Assembly (NCBI GenBank): GCA_964057225.1
Contig: OZ059894.1
Span: forward strand, 558,001-622,000
Direction of reading: 5' to 3'
DNA from: Auanema rhodensis
Taxonomy: Eukaryota; Nematoda; Chromadorea; Rhabditida; Rhabditidae
Length of the DNA stretch: 64,000 nt
The position numbers were made by a program, and so were the translations under genes. Below the pieces are notes generated by a model, which saw only the letters and a program-made list of their open reading frames with translations, was not told the origin of the DNA and ran no database searches. Positions 38,008 to 52,440 of this stretch are shown one piece after another; the first letter of the stretch is position 1, and each line of letters opens with the position of its first letter.

Positions 38008-41000
38008 AATTTTAAAAACCGCATCTCTTTATCTTTCACGTGAAGCGAGTTACATACCAAGTGCTCATCACGTGTACATTTAATTAGCATAAATTAAAGT
38101 TCACGTAATTTTCAAAGACATGGTTACCATGAACCAATATCAATAAAAATTTGTTTTTAGACTAATATGGACATGGGGAATCTAATTTTGAAAACCACAT
38201 CTCTTTATCTTTCACGTGAAGCGAGTTACATACCAAGTGCACATCACGTGTACATTTAATTAGCATAAATTAAAGTTCACGTAAATTTCAAAGTCATGGT
38301 TACCATGAACCAATATCAATAAAAATTTGTTTTTAGACTAATATGGACATGGGGAATCTAATTTTGAGAACCGCATCTCTTTATCTTCCACGTGAAGCGA
38401 GTTACATACCAAGTGCACATCACGTGTACATTTAATTAGCATAAATTAAAGTTCACGTAATTTTCAAAGACATGGTTACCATGAACCAATATCAATAAAA
38501 ATTTGTTTTTAGACTAATATGGACATGGGGAATCTAATTTTGAAAACCGCATCTCTTTATCTTTCACGTGAAGCGAGTTACATACCAAGTGCACATCACG
38601 TGTACATTTAATTAGCATAAATTAAAGTTCACGTAAATTTCAAAGTCATGGTTACCATGAACCAATATCAATAAAAATTTGTTTTTAGACTAATATGGAC
38701 ATGGGGAATCTAATTTTGAAAACCGCATCTCTTTATCTTTCACGTGAAGCAAGTTACATACCAAGTGCACATCACGTGTACATTTAATTAGCATAAATTA
38801 AAGTTCACGTAAATTTCAAAGTCATGGTTACCGTGAACCAATATCAATAAAAATTTGTTTTTAGACTAATATGGACATGGGGAATCTAATTTTGAAAACC
38901 GCATCTCTTTATCTTTCACGTGAAGCAAGTTACATACAAAGTGCACATCAACGTGTACATTTAATTAGCATAAATTAAAGTTCACGTAAATTTCAAAGTC
39001 ATGGTTACCATGCACCAATATCGATAAAAATTTCTTTTTAGACTAATATGGACATGGGGAATCTAATTTTGAAAATCGCATCTCTTTATCTTTCACGTGA
39101 AGCGAGTTACATACCAAGTGCACATCACGTGTACATTTAATTAGCATAAATTAAAGTTCACGTAAATTTCAAAGTCATGGTTACCATGAACCAATATCAA
39201 TAAAAATTTGTTTTTAGACTAATATGGACATGGGGAATCTAATTTTGAAAACCGCATCTCTTTATCTTTCACGTGAAGCGAGTTACATACCAAGTGCACA
39301 TCACGTGTACATTTAATTAGCATAAATTAAAGTTCACGTAAATTTCAAAGTCATGGTTACCATGCACCAATATCAATAAAAATTTGTTTTTAGACTAATA
39401 TGGACATGGGGAATCTAATTTTGAAAACCGCATCTCTTTATCTTTCACGTGAAGCGAGTTACATACCAAGTGCACATCACGTGTACATTTAATTAGCATA
39501 AATTAAAGTTCACGTAATTTTCAAAGACATGGTTACCATGAACCAATATCAATAAAAATTTGTTTTTAGACTAATATGGACATGGGGAATCTAATTTTGA
39601 AAACCGCATCTCTTTATCTTTCACGTGAAGCGAGCTACATACCAAGTGCACATCACGTGTACATTTAATTAGCATAAATTAAAGTTCACGTAAATTTCAA
39701 AGTCATGGTTACCATGAACCAATATCAATAAAAATTTGTTTTTAGACTAATATGGACATGGGGAATCTAATTTTGAAAACCGCATCTCTTTATCTTTCAC
39801 GTGAAGCGAGCTACATACCAAGTGCACATCACGTGTACATTTAATTAGCATAAATTAAAGTTCACGTAAATTTCAAAGTCATGGTTACCATGAACCAATA
39901 TCAATAAAAATTTGTTTTTTGACTAATATGGACATGGGGAATCTAATTTTGAAAACCGCATCTCTTTATCTTTCACGTGAAGCGAGTTACATACCAAGTG
40001 CACATCACGTGTACATTTAATTAGCATAAATTAAAGTTCACGTAATTTTCAAAGACATGGTTACCATGAACCAATATCAATAAAAATTTGTTTTTAGACT
40101 AATATGGACATGGGGAATCTAATTTTGAAAACCGCATCTCTTTATCTTTCACGTGAAGCGAGTTACATACCAAGTGCACATCACGTGTACATTTAATTAG
40201 CATAAATTAAAGTTCACGTAATTTTCAAAGACATGGTTACCATGAACCAATATCAATAAAAATTTGTTTTTAGACTAATATGGACATGGGGAATCTAATT
40301 TTGAAAACCGCATCTCTTTATCTTTCACGTGAAGCGAGTTACATACCAAGTGCTCATCACGTGTACATTTAATTAGCATAAATTAAAGTTCACGTAATTT
40401 TCAAAGACATGGTTACCATGCACCAATATCGATAAAAATTTGTTTTTAGACTAATATGGACATGGGGAATCTAATTTTGAAAATCGCATCTCTTTATCTT
40501 TCACGTGAAGCGAGTTACATACCAAGTGCACATCACGTGTACATTTAATTAGCATAAATTAAAGTTCACGTAAATTTCAAAGTCATGGTTACCATGAACC
40601 AATATCAATAAAAATTTGTTTTTAGACTAATATGGACATGGGGAATCTAATTTTGAAAACCGCATCTCTTTATCTTTCACGTGAAGCGAGTTACATACCA
40701 AGTGCACATCACGTGTACATTTAATTAGCATAAATTAAAGTTCACGTAAATTTCAAAGTCATGGTTACCATGCACCAATATCAATAAAAATTTGTTTTTA
40801 GACTAATATGGACATGGGGAATCTAATTTTGAAAACCGCATCTCTTTATCTTTCACGTGAAGCGAGTTACATACCAAGTGCACATCACGTGTACATTTAA
40901 TTAGCATAAATTAAAGTTCACGTAATTTTCAAAGTCATGGTTACCATGAACCAATATCAATAAAAATTTGTTTTTAGACTAATATGGACATGGGGAATCT

Positions 41001-42232
41001 AATTTTGAAAACCGCATCTCTTTATATTTCACGTGGAGCAAGTTACATACCAAGTGCACATCACGTGTACATTTAATTAGCATAAATTGAAGTTCACGTA
41101 AATTTCAAAGTCATGGTTACCATCAACCAATATCAATAAAAATTTGTTTTTAGACTAATATGGACATGGGGAATCTAATTTTGAAAACCGCATCTCTTTA
41201 TCTTTCACGTGAAGCAAGTTACATACCAAGTGCACATCACGTGTACATTTAATTAGCATAAATTAAAGTTCACGTAAATTTCAAAGTCATGGTTACCGTG
41301 AACCAATATCAATAAAAATTTGTTTTTAGACTAATATGGACATGGGGAATCTAATTTTGAAAACCGCATCTCTTTATCTTTCACGTGAAGCAAGTTACAT
41401 ACAAAGTGCACATCACGTGTACATTTAATTAGCATAAATTAAAGTTCACGTAAATTTCAAAGTCATGGTTACCATGCACCAATATCGATAAAAATTTGTT
41501 TTTAGACTAATATGGACATGGGGAATCTAATTTTGAAAATCGCATCTCTTTATCTTTCACGTGAAGCGAGTTACATACCAAGTGCACATCACGTGTACAT
41601 TTAATTAGCATAAATTAAAGTTCACGTAAATTTCAAAGTCATGGTTACCATGAACCAATATCAATAAAAATTTGTTTTTAGACTAATATGGACATGGGGA
41701 ATCTAATTTTGAAAACCGCATCTCTTTATCTTTCACGTGAAGCGAGTTACATACCAAGTGCACATCACGTGTACATTTAATTAGCATAAATTAAAGTTCA
41801 CGTAAATTTCAAAGTCATGGTTACCATGCACCAATATCAATAAAAATTTGTTTTTAGACTAATATGGACATGGGGAATCTAATTTTGAAAACCGCATCTC
41901 TTTATCTTTCACGTGAAGCGAGTTACATACCAAGTGCACATCACGTGTACATTTAATTAGCATAAATTAAAGTTCACGTAATTTTCAAAGACATGGTTAC
42001 CATGAACCAATATCAATAAAAATTTGTTTTTAGACTAATATGGACATGGGGAATCTAATTTTGAAAACCGCATCTCTTTATCTTTCACGTGAAGCGAGCT
42101 ACATACCAAGTGCACATCACGTGTACATTTAATTAGCATAAATTAAAGTTCACGTAAATTTCAAAGTCATGGTTACCATGAACCAATATCAATAAAAATT
42201 TGTTTTTAGACTAATATGGACATGGGGAATCT
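38008..42232. repeat. Monomers 217-240, mosaic zone
   Basis: It mixes left-family types (A14, and C29 with gagaacc near 38366) with the ccgtga, acaaag, aaatcg, plain, T102/A111, GAGCTAC series. That series begins at 38831 and again at 41296, 2465 bp apart (14 monomers plus the inserted base). Private changes include ttttttgac near 39917, tatattt near 41025 and ccatca near 41122. Monomer 230 is the second T102/A111 with atcgata chimera. Confidence 0.85.
38888..39064. repeat. 177-bp monomer, the only insertion
   Basis: Monomer 222 reads catcaacgtg where others have catcacgtg, one extra A at about 38950-38951. It also has ttctttt instead of ttgtttt near 39034. It is an acaaag/atcgata copy. Every other length change in the window is a T-run deletion, so this is either a private mutation or a sequencing error. 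Confidence 0.9.
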
Positions 42233-45200
42233 AATTTTGAAAACCGCATCTCTTTATCTTTCACGTGAAGCGAGTTACATACCAAGTGCACATCACGTGT
42301 ACATTTAATTAGCATAAATTAAAGTTCACGTAATTTTCAAAGACATGGTTACCATGAACCAATATCAATAAAAATTTGTTTTTAGACTAATATGGACATG
42401 GGGAATCTAATTTTGAAAACCGCATCTCTTTATCTTTCACGTGAAGCGAGCTACATACCAAGTGCACATCACGTGTACATTTAATTAGCATAAATTAAAG
42501 TTCACGTAAATTTCAAAGTCATGGTTACCATGAACCAATATCAATAAAAATTTGTTTTTAGACTAATATGGACATGGGGAATCTAATTTTGAAAACCGCA
42601 TCTCTTTATCTTTCACGTGAAGCGAGTTACATACCAAGTGCACATCACGTGTACATTTAATTAGCATAAATTAAAGTTCACGTAAATTTCAAAGTCATGG
42701 TTACCATGCACCAATATCAATAAAAATTTGTTTTTAGACTAATATGGACATGGGGAATCTAATTTTGAAAACCGCATCTCTTCATCTTTCACGTGAAGCG
42801 AGTTACATACCAAGTGCACATCACGAGTACATTTAATTAGCATAAATTAAAGTTCACGTAAATTTCAAAGTCATGGTTACCATGCACCAATATCAATAAA
42901 ACTTTGTTTTTAGACTAATATGGACATGGGGAATCTAATTTTGAAAACCGCATCTCTTTATCTTTCACGTGAAGCGAGTTACATACCAAGTGCACATCAC
43001 GTGTACATTTAATTAGCATAAATTAAAGTTCACGTAAATTTCAAAGTCATGGTTACCATGCACCAATATCAATAAAAATTTGTTTTTAGACTAATATGGA
43101 CATGAGGAATCTAATTTTGAAAACCGCATCTCTTTATCTTTCACGTGAAGCGAGTTACATACCAAGTGCACATCACGTGTACATTTAATTAGCATAAATT
43201 AAAGTTCACGTAAATTTCAAAGTCATGGTTACCATGAACCAATATCAATAAAAATTTGTTTTTAGACTAATATGGACATGAGGAATCTAATTTTGAAAAC
43301 CGCATCTCTTTATCTTCCACGTGAAGCGAGTTACATACCAAGTGCACATCACGTGTACATTTAATTAGCATAAATTAAAGTTCACGTAAATTTTAAAGTC
43401 ATGGTTACCATGAACCAATATCAATAAAAATTTGTTTTTAGACTAATATGGACATGGGGAATCTAATTTTGAAAACCGCATCTCTTTATCTTCCACGTGA
43501 AGCGAGTTACATACCAAGTGCACATCACGTGTACATTTAATTAGCATAAATTAAAGTTCACGTAAATTTTAAAGTCATGGTTACCATGAACCAATATCAA
43601 TAAAAATTTGTTTTTAGACTAATATGGACATGGGGAATCTAATTTTGAAAACCGCATCTCTTTATCTTTCACGTGAAGCGAGTTACATACCAAGTGCACA
43701 TCAGGTGTACATTTAATTAGCATAAATTAAAGTTCACTTAATTTTCAAAGACATGGTTACCATGAACCAATATCAATAAAAATTTGTTTTTAGACTAATA
43801 TGGACATGGGGAATCCAATTTTGAAAACCGCATCTCTTCATCTTTCACGTGAAGCGAGTTACATACCAAGTGCACATCACGTGTACATTTAATTAGCATA
43901 AATTAAAGTTCACGTAATTTTCAAAGACATGGTTACCATGAACCAATATCAATAAAAATTTGTTTTTAGACTAATATGGACATGGGGAATCTAATTTTGA
44001 AAACCGCATCTCTTTATCTTTCACGTGAAGCGAGTTACATACCAAGTGCACATCACGTGTACATTTAATTAGCATAAATTAAAGTTCACGTAAATTTCAA
44101 AGTCATGGTTACCATGAACCAATATCAATAAAAATTTGTTATTAGACTAATATGGACATGGGGAATCTAATTGTGAAAACCGCATCTCTTTATCTTTCAC
44201 GTGAAGCAAGTTACATACCAAGTGCACATCACGTGTACATTTAATTAGCATAAATTAAAGTTCACGTAAATTTCAAAGTCATGGTTACCATGCACCAATA
44301 TCAATAAAAATTTGTTTTTAGACTAATATGGACATGGGGAATCTAATTTTGAAAACCGCATCTCTTTATCTTTCACGTGAAGCGAGTTACATACCAAGTG
44401 CACATCACGTGTACATTTAATTAGCATAAATTAAAGTTCACGTAAATTTCAAAGTCATGGTTACCATGAACCAATATCAATAAAAATTTGTTTTTAGACT
44501 AATATGGACATGGGGAATCTAATTTTGAAAACCACATCTCTTTATCTTTCACGTGAAGCGAGTTACATACCAAGTGCACATCACGTGTACATTTAATTAG
44601 CATAAATTAAAGTTCACGTAAATTTCAAAGTCATGGTTACCATGAACCAATATCAATAAAAATTTGTTTTTAGACTAATATGGACATGGGGAATCTAATT
44701 TTGAAAACCGCATCTCTTTATCTTTCACGTGAAGCAAGTTACATACCAAGTGCACATCACGTGTACATTTAATTAGCATAAATTAAAGTTCACGTAAATT
44801 TCAAAGTCATGGTTACCATGCACCAATATCAATAAAAATTTGTTTTTAGACTAATATGGACATGGGGAATCTAATTTTGAAAACCGCATCTCTTTATCTT
44901 TCACGTGAAGCGAGTTACATACCAAGTGCACATCACGTGTACATTTAATTAGCATAAATTAAAGTTCACGTAAATTTCAAAGTCATGGTTACCATGAACC
45001 AATATCAATAAAAATTTGTTTTTAGACTAATATGGACATGGGGAATCTAATTTTGAAAACCACATCTCTTTATCTTTCACGTGAAGCGAGTTACATACCA
45101 AGTGCACATCACGTGTACATTTAATTAGCATAAATTAAAGTTCACGTAAATTTCAAAGTCATGGTTACCATGAACCAATATCAATAAAAATTTGTTTTTA

Positions 45201-46808
45201 GACTAATATGGACATGGGGAATCTAATTTTGAAAACCGCATCTCTTTATCTTCCACGTGAAGCGAGTTACATACCAAGTGCACATCACGTGTACATTTAA
45301 TTAGCATAAATTAAAGTTCACGTAAATTTCAAAGTCATGGTTACCATGAACCAATATCAATAAAAATTTGTTTTTAGACTAATATGGACATGGGGAATCT
45401 AATTTTGAAAACCGCATCTCTTTATCTTTCACGTGAAGCGAGTTACATACCAAGTGCACATCACGTGTACATTTAATTAGCATAAATTGAAGTTCACGTA
45501 AATTTCAAAGTCATGGTTACCATGCACCAATATCAATAAAAATTCGTTTTTAGACTAATATGGACATGGGGAATCTAATTTTGAAAACCGCATCTCTTTA
45601 TCTTTCACGTGAAGCGAGTTACATACCAAGTGCACATCAGGTGTACATTTAATTAGCATAAATTAAAGTTCACGTAAATTTCGAAGTCATGGTTACCATG
45701 CACCAATATCAATAAAAATTTGTTTTTAGACTAATATGGACATGGGGAATCTAATTTTGAAAACCGCATCTCTTTATCTTTCACGTGAAGCGAGTTACAT
45801 ACCAAGTGCACATCACGTGTACATTTAATTAGCATAAATTAAAGTTCACGTAAATTTCAAAGTCATGGTTACCATGAACCAATATCAATAAAAATTTGTT
45901 TTTAGACTAATATGGACATGGGGAATCTAATTTTGAAAACCGCATCTCTTTATCTTTCACGTGACGCAAGTTACATACCAAGTGCACATCACGTGTACAT
46001 TTAATTAGCATAAATTAAAGTTCACGTAAATTTCAAAGTCATGGTTACCATGCACCAATATCAATAAAAATTTGTTTTTAGACTAATATGGACATGGGGA
46101 ATCTAATTTTGAAAACCGCATCTCTTTATCTTTCACGTGAAGCGAGTTACATACCAAGTGCACATCACGTGTACATTTAATTAGCATAAATTAAAGTTCA
46201 CGTAAATTTCAAAGTCATGGTTACCATGAACCAATATCAATAAAAATTTGTTTTTAGACTAATATGGACATGGGGAATCTAATTTTGGAAACCGCATCTC
46301 TTTATCTTTCACGTGAAGCGAGTTACATACCAAGTGCACATCACGTGTACATTTAATTAGCATAAATTAAAGTTCACGTAAATTTCAAAGTCATGGTTAC
46401 CATGAACCAATATCAATAAAAATTTGTTTTTAGACTAATATGGACATGGGGAATCTAATTTTGAAAACCGCATCTCTTTATCTTTCACGTGAAGCGAGTT
46501 ACATACCAAGTGCACATCACGTGTACATTTAATTAGCATAAATTGAAGTTCACGTAAATTTCAAAGTCATGGTTACCATGCACCAATATCAATAAAAATT
46601 TGTTTTTAGACTAATATGGACATGGGGAATCTAATTTTGAAAACCGCATCTCTTTATCTTTCACGTGAAGCAAGTTACATACCAAGTGCACATCACGTGT
46701 ACATTTAATTAGCATAAATTAAAGTTCACGTAAATTTCAAAGTCATGGTTACCATGCACCAATATCAATAAAAATTTGTTTTTAGACTAATATGGACATG
46801 GGGAATCT
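42233..46808. repeat. 26-monomer block, copy 1 of a 5632-bp-spaced duplication
   Basis: Monomers 241-266. Markers in order: T102/A111; GAGCTAC; C23/A66/C142; catgagg twice (first at 43101); C29 with ttttaaag twice; G64 with T102/A111 and C176; ttattag (44141); gtgaaa; A14 twice, 528 bp apart (44531, 45059); C29; C145 with G89; G64 with tcgaag (45681); gacgcaag (45961); G8 (46281); G89; CAAG. All recur 32 monomers downstream. Only one difference was noticed, T at 43738 against G at 49370. Many types match those at 3-11 kb. Confidence 0.94.
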
Positions 46809-47864
46809 AATTTTGAAAACCGCATCTCTTTATCTTTCACGTGAAGCGAGTTACATACCAAGTGCACATCACGTGTACATTTAATTAGCATAAATTGAAG
46901 TTCACGTAAATTTCAAAGTCATGGTTACCATGCACCAATATCAATAACAATTTGTTTTTAGACTAATATGGACATGGGGAATCTAATTTTGAAAACCGCA
47001 TCTCTTTATCTTTCACGTGAAGCGAGTTACATACCAAGTGCACATCACGTGTACATTTAATTAGCATAAATTGAAGTTCACGTAAATTTCAAAGTCATGG
47101 TTACCATGCACCAATATCAATAACAATTTGTTTTTAGACTAATATGGACATGGGGAATCTAATTTTGAAAACCGCATCTCTTTATCTTTCACGTGAAGCG
47201 AGTTACATACCAAGTGCACATCACGTGTACATTTAATTAGCATAAATTGAAGTTCACGTAAATTTCAAAGTCATGGTTACCATGCACCAATATCAATAAC
47301 AATTTGTTTTTAGACTAATATGGACATGGGGAATCTAATTTTGAAAACCGCATCTCTTTATCTTTCACGTGAAGCGAGTTACATACCAAGTGCACATCAC
47401 GTGTACATTTAATTAGCATAAATTGAAGTTCACGTAAATTTCAAAGTCATGGTTACCATGCACCAATATCAATAAAAATTTGTTTTTAGACTAATATGGA
47501 CATGGGGAATCTAATTTTGAAAACCGCATCTCTTTATCTTTCACGTGAAGCGAGTTACATACTAAGTGCACATCACGTGTACATTTAATTAGCATAAATT
47601 GAAGTTCACGTAAATTTCAAAGTCATGGTTACCATGCACCAATATCAATAACAATTTGTTTTTAGACTAATATGGACATGGGGAATCTAATTTTGAAAAC
47701 CGCATCTCTTTATCTTTCACGTGAAGCGAGTTACATACCAAGTGCACATCACGTGTACATTTAATTAGCATAAATTGAAGTTCACGTAAATTTCAAAGTC
47801 ATGGTTACCATGCACCAATATCAATAAAAATTTGTTTTTAGACTAATATGGACATGGGGAATCT
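46809..47864. repeat. Run of six G89 monomers
   Basis: Monomers 267-272 all carry G89 (attgaag), and four of them also C140. Monomer 271 has the private actaag change (47563), shared only with 52491. The downstream duplicate has one monomer of this kind after its CAAG copy, so the run looks like local single-monomer amplification in copy 1 or loss in copy 2. Confidence 0.9.
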
Positions 47865-50800
47865 AATTTTGAAAACCGCATCTCTTTATCTTTCACGTGA
47901 AGCGAGTTACATACCAAGTGCACATCACGTGTACATTTAATTAGCATAAATTAAAGTTCACGTAATTTTCAAAGACATGGTTACCATGAACCAATATCAA
48001 TAAAAATTTGTTTTTAGACTAATATGGACATGGGGAATCTAATTTTGAAAACCGCATCTCTTTATCTTTCACGTGAAGCGAGCTACATACCAAGTGCACA
48101 TCACGTGTACATTTAATTAGCATAAATTAAAGTTCACGTAAATTTCAAAGTCATGGTTACCATGAACCAATATCAATAAAAATTTGTTTTTAGACTAATA
48201 TGGACATGGGGAATCTAATTTTGAAAACCGCATCTCTTTATCTTTCACGTGAAGCGAGTTACATACCAAGTGCACATCACGTGTACATTTAATTAGCATA
48301 AATTAAAGTTCACGTAAATTTCAAAGTCATGGTTACCATGCACCAATATCAATAAAAATTTGTTTTTAGACTAATATGGACATGGGGAATCTAATTTTGA
48401 AAACCGCATCTCTTCATCTTTCACGTGAAGCGAGTTACATACCAAGTGCACATCACGAGTACATTTAATTAGCATAAATTAAAGTTCACGTAAATTTCAA
48501 AGTCATGGTTACCATGCACCAATATCAATAAAACTTTGTTTTTAGACTAATATGGACATGGGGAATCTAATTTTGAAAACCGCATCTCTTTATCTTTCAC
48601 GTGAAGCGAGTTACATACCAAGTGCACATCACGTGTACATTTAATTAGCATAAATTAAAGTTCACGTAAATTTCAAAGTCATGGTTACCATGCACCAATA
48701 TCAATAAAAATTTGTTTTTAGACTAATATGGACATGAGGAATCTAATTTTGAAAACCGCATCTCTTTATCTTTCACGTGAAGCGAGTTACATACCAAGTG
48801 CACATCACGTGTACATTTAATTAGCATAAATTAAAGTTCACGTAAATTTCAAAGTCATGGTTACCATGAACCAATATCAATAAAAATTTGTTTTTAGACT
48901 AATATGGACATGAGGAATCTAATTTTGAAAACCGCATCTCTTTATCTTCCACGTGAAGCGAGTTACATACCAAGTGCACATCACGTGTACATTTAATTAG
49001 CATAAATTAAAGTTCACGTAAATTTTAAAGTCATGGTTACCATGAACCAATATCAATAAAAATTTGTTTTTAGACTAATATGGACATGGGGAATCTAATT
49101 TTGAAAACCGCATCTCTTTATCTTCCACGTGAAGCGAGTTACATACCAAGTGCACATCACGTGTACATTTAATTAGCATAAATTAAAGTTCACGTAAATT
49201 TTAAAGTCATGGTTACCATGAACCAATATCAATAAAAATTTGTTTTTAGACTAATATGGACATGGGGAATCTAATTTTGAAAACCGCATCTCTTTATCTT
49301 TCACGTGAAGCGAGTTACATACCAAGTGCACATCAGGTGTACATTTAATTAGCATAAATTAAAGTTCACGTAATTTTCAAAGACATGGTTACCATGAACC
49401 AATATCAATAAAAATTTGTTTTTAGACTAATATGGACATGGGGAATCCAATTTTGAAAACCGCATCTCTTCATCTTTCACGTGAAGCGAGTTACATACCA
49501 AGTGCACATCACGTGTACATTTAATTAGCATAAATTAAAGTTCACGTAATTTTCAAAGACATGGTTACCATGAACCAATATCAATAAAAATTTGTTTTTA
49601 GACTAATATGGACATGGGGAATCTAATTTTGAAAACCGCATCTCTTTATCTTTCACGTGAAGCGAGTTACATACCAAGTGCACATCACGTGTACATTTAA
49701 TTAGCATAAATTAAAGTTCACGTAAATTTCAAAGTCATGGTTACCATGAACCAATATCAATAAAAATTTGTTATTAGACTAATATGGACATGGGGAATCT
49801 AATTGTGAAAACCGCATCTCTTTATCTTTCACGTGAAGCAAGTTACATACCAAGTGCACATCACGTGTACATTTAATTAGCATAAATTAAAGTTCACGTA
49901 AATTTCAAAGTCATGGTTACCATGCACCAATATCAATAAAAATTTGTTTTTAGACTAATATGGACATGGGGAATCTAATTTTGAAAACCGCATCTCTTTA
50001 TCTTTCACGTGAAGCGAGTTACATACCAAGTGCACATCACGTGTACATTTAATTAGCATAAATTAAAGTTCACGTAAATTTCAAAGTCATGGTTACCATG
50101 AACCAATATCAATAAAAATTTGTTTTTAGACTAATATGGACATGGGGAATCTAATTTTGAAAACCACATCTCTTTATCTTTCACGTGAAGCGAGTTACAT
50201 ACCAAGTGCACATCACGTGTACATTTAATTAGCATAAATTAAAGTTCACGTAAATTTCAAAGTCATGGTTACCATGAACCAATATCAATAAAAATTTGTT
50301 TTTAGACTAATATGGACATGGGGAATCTAATTTTGAAAACCGCATCTCTTTATCTTTCACGTGAAGCAAGTTACATACCAAGTGCACATCACGTGTACAT
50401 TTAATTAGCATAAATTAAAGTTCACGTAAATTTCAAAGTCATGGTTACCATGCACCAATATCAATAAAAATTTGTTTTTAGACTAATATGGACATGGGGA
50501 ATCTAATTTTGAAAACCGCATCTCTTTATCTTTCACGTGAAGCGAGTTACATACCAAGTGCACATCACGTGTACATTTAATTAGCATAAATTAAAGTTCA
50601 CGTAAATTTCAAAGTCATGGTTACCATGAACCAATATCAATAAAAATTTGTTTTTAGACTAATATGGACATGGGGAATCTAATTTTGAAAACCACATCTC
50701 TTTATCTTTCACGTGAAGCGAGTTACATACCAAGTGCACATCACGTGTACATTTAATTAGCATAAATTAAAGTTCACGTAAATTTCAAAGTCATGGTTAC

Positions 50801-52440
50801 CATGAACCAATATCAATAAAAATTTGTTTTTAGACTAATATGGACATGGGGAATCTAATTTTGAAAACCGCATCTCTTTATCTTCCACGTGAAGCGAGTT
50901 ACATACCAAGTGCACATCACGTGTACATTTAATTAGCATAAATTAAAGTTCACGTAAATTTCAAAGTCATGGTTACCATGAACCAATATCAATAAAAATT
51001 TGTTTTTAGACTAATATGGACATGGGGAATCTAATTTTGAAAACCGCATCTCTTTATCTTTCACGTGAAGCGAGTTACATACCAAGTGCACATCACGTGT
51101 ACATTTAATTAGCATAAATTGAAGTTCACGTAAATTTCAAAGTCATGGTTACCATGCACCAATATCAATAAAAATTCGTTTTTAGACTAATATGGACATG
51201 GGGAATCTAATTTTGAAAACCGCATCTCTTTATCTTTCACGTGAAGCGAGTTACATACCAAGTGCACATCAGGTGTACATTTAATTAGCATAAATTAAAG
51301 TTCACGTAAATTTCGAAGTCATGGTTACCATGCACCAATATCAATAAAAATTTGTTTTTAGACTAATATGGACATGGGGAATCTAATTTTGAAAACCGCA
51401 TCTCTTTATCTTTCACGTGAAGCGAGTTACATACCAAGTGCACATCACGTGTACATTTAATTAGCATAAATTAAAGTTCACGTAAATTTCAAAGTCATGG
51501 TTACCATGAACCAATATCAATAAAAATTTGTTTTTAGACTAATATGGACATGGGGAATCTAATTTTGAAAACCGCATCTCTTTATCTTTCACGTGACGCA
51601 AGTTACATACCAAGTGCACATCACGTGTACATTTAATTAGCATAAATTAAAGTTCACGTAAATTTCAAAGTCATGGTTACCATGCACCAATATCAATAAA
51701 AATTTGTTTTTAGACTAATATGGACATGGGGAATCTAATTTTGAAAACCGCATCTCTTTATCTTTCACGTGAAGCGAGTTACATACCAAGTGCACATCAC
51801 GTGTACATTTAATTAGCATAAATTAAAGTTCACGTAAATTTCAAAGTCATGGTTACCATGAACCAATATCAATAAAAATTTGTTTTTAGACTAATATGGA
51901 CATGGGGAATCTAATTTTGGAAACCGCATCTCTTTATCTTTCACGTGAAGCGAGTTACATACCAAGTGCACATCACGTGTACATTTAATTAGCATAAATT
52001 AAAGTTCACGTAAATTTCAAAGTCATGGTTACCATGAACCAATATCAATAAAAATTTGTTTTTAGACTAATATGGACATGGGGAATCTAATTTTGAAAAC
52101 CGCATCTCTTTATCTTTCACGTGAAGCGAGTTACATACCAAGTGCACATCACGTGTACATTTAATTAGCATAAATTGAAGTTCACGTAAATTTCAAAGTC
52201 ATGGTTACCATGCACCAATATCAATAAAAATTTGTTTTTAGACTAATATGGACATGGGGAATCTAATTTTGAAAACCGCATCTCTTTATCTTTCACGTGA
52301 AGCAAGTTACATACCAAGTGCACATCACGTGTACATTTAATTAGCATAAATTAAAGTTCACGTAAATTTCAAAGTCATGGTTACCATGCACCAATATCAA
52401 TAAAAATTTGTTTTTAGACTAATATGGACATGGGGAATCT
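47865..52440. repeat. 26-monomer block, copy 2
   Basis: Monomers 273-298 repeat 42233-46808 at an offset of 5632 bp (32 monomers). Matched rare changes are ttcatc (42781/48413), catgagg (43101/48733), ttattag (44141/49773), tcgaag (45681/51313) and gacgcaag (45961/51593). Near-identity over 4.6 kb, private changes included, makes it the youngest long duplication in the window. It could also be an assembly artefact, because such a repeat is hard to assemble. Confidence 0.94.
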
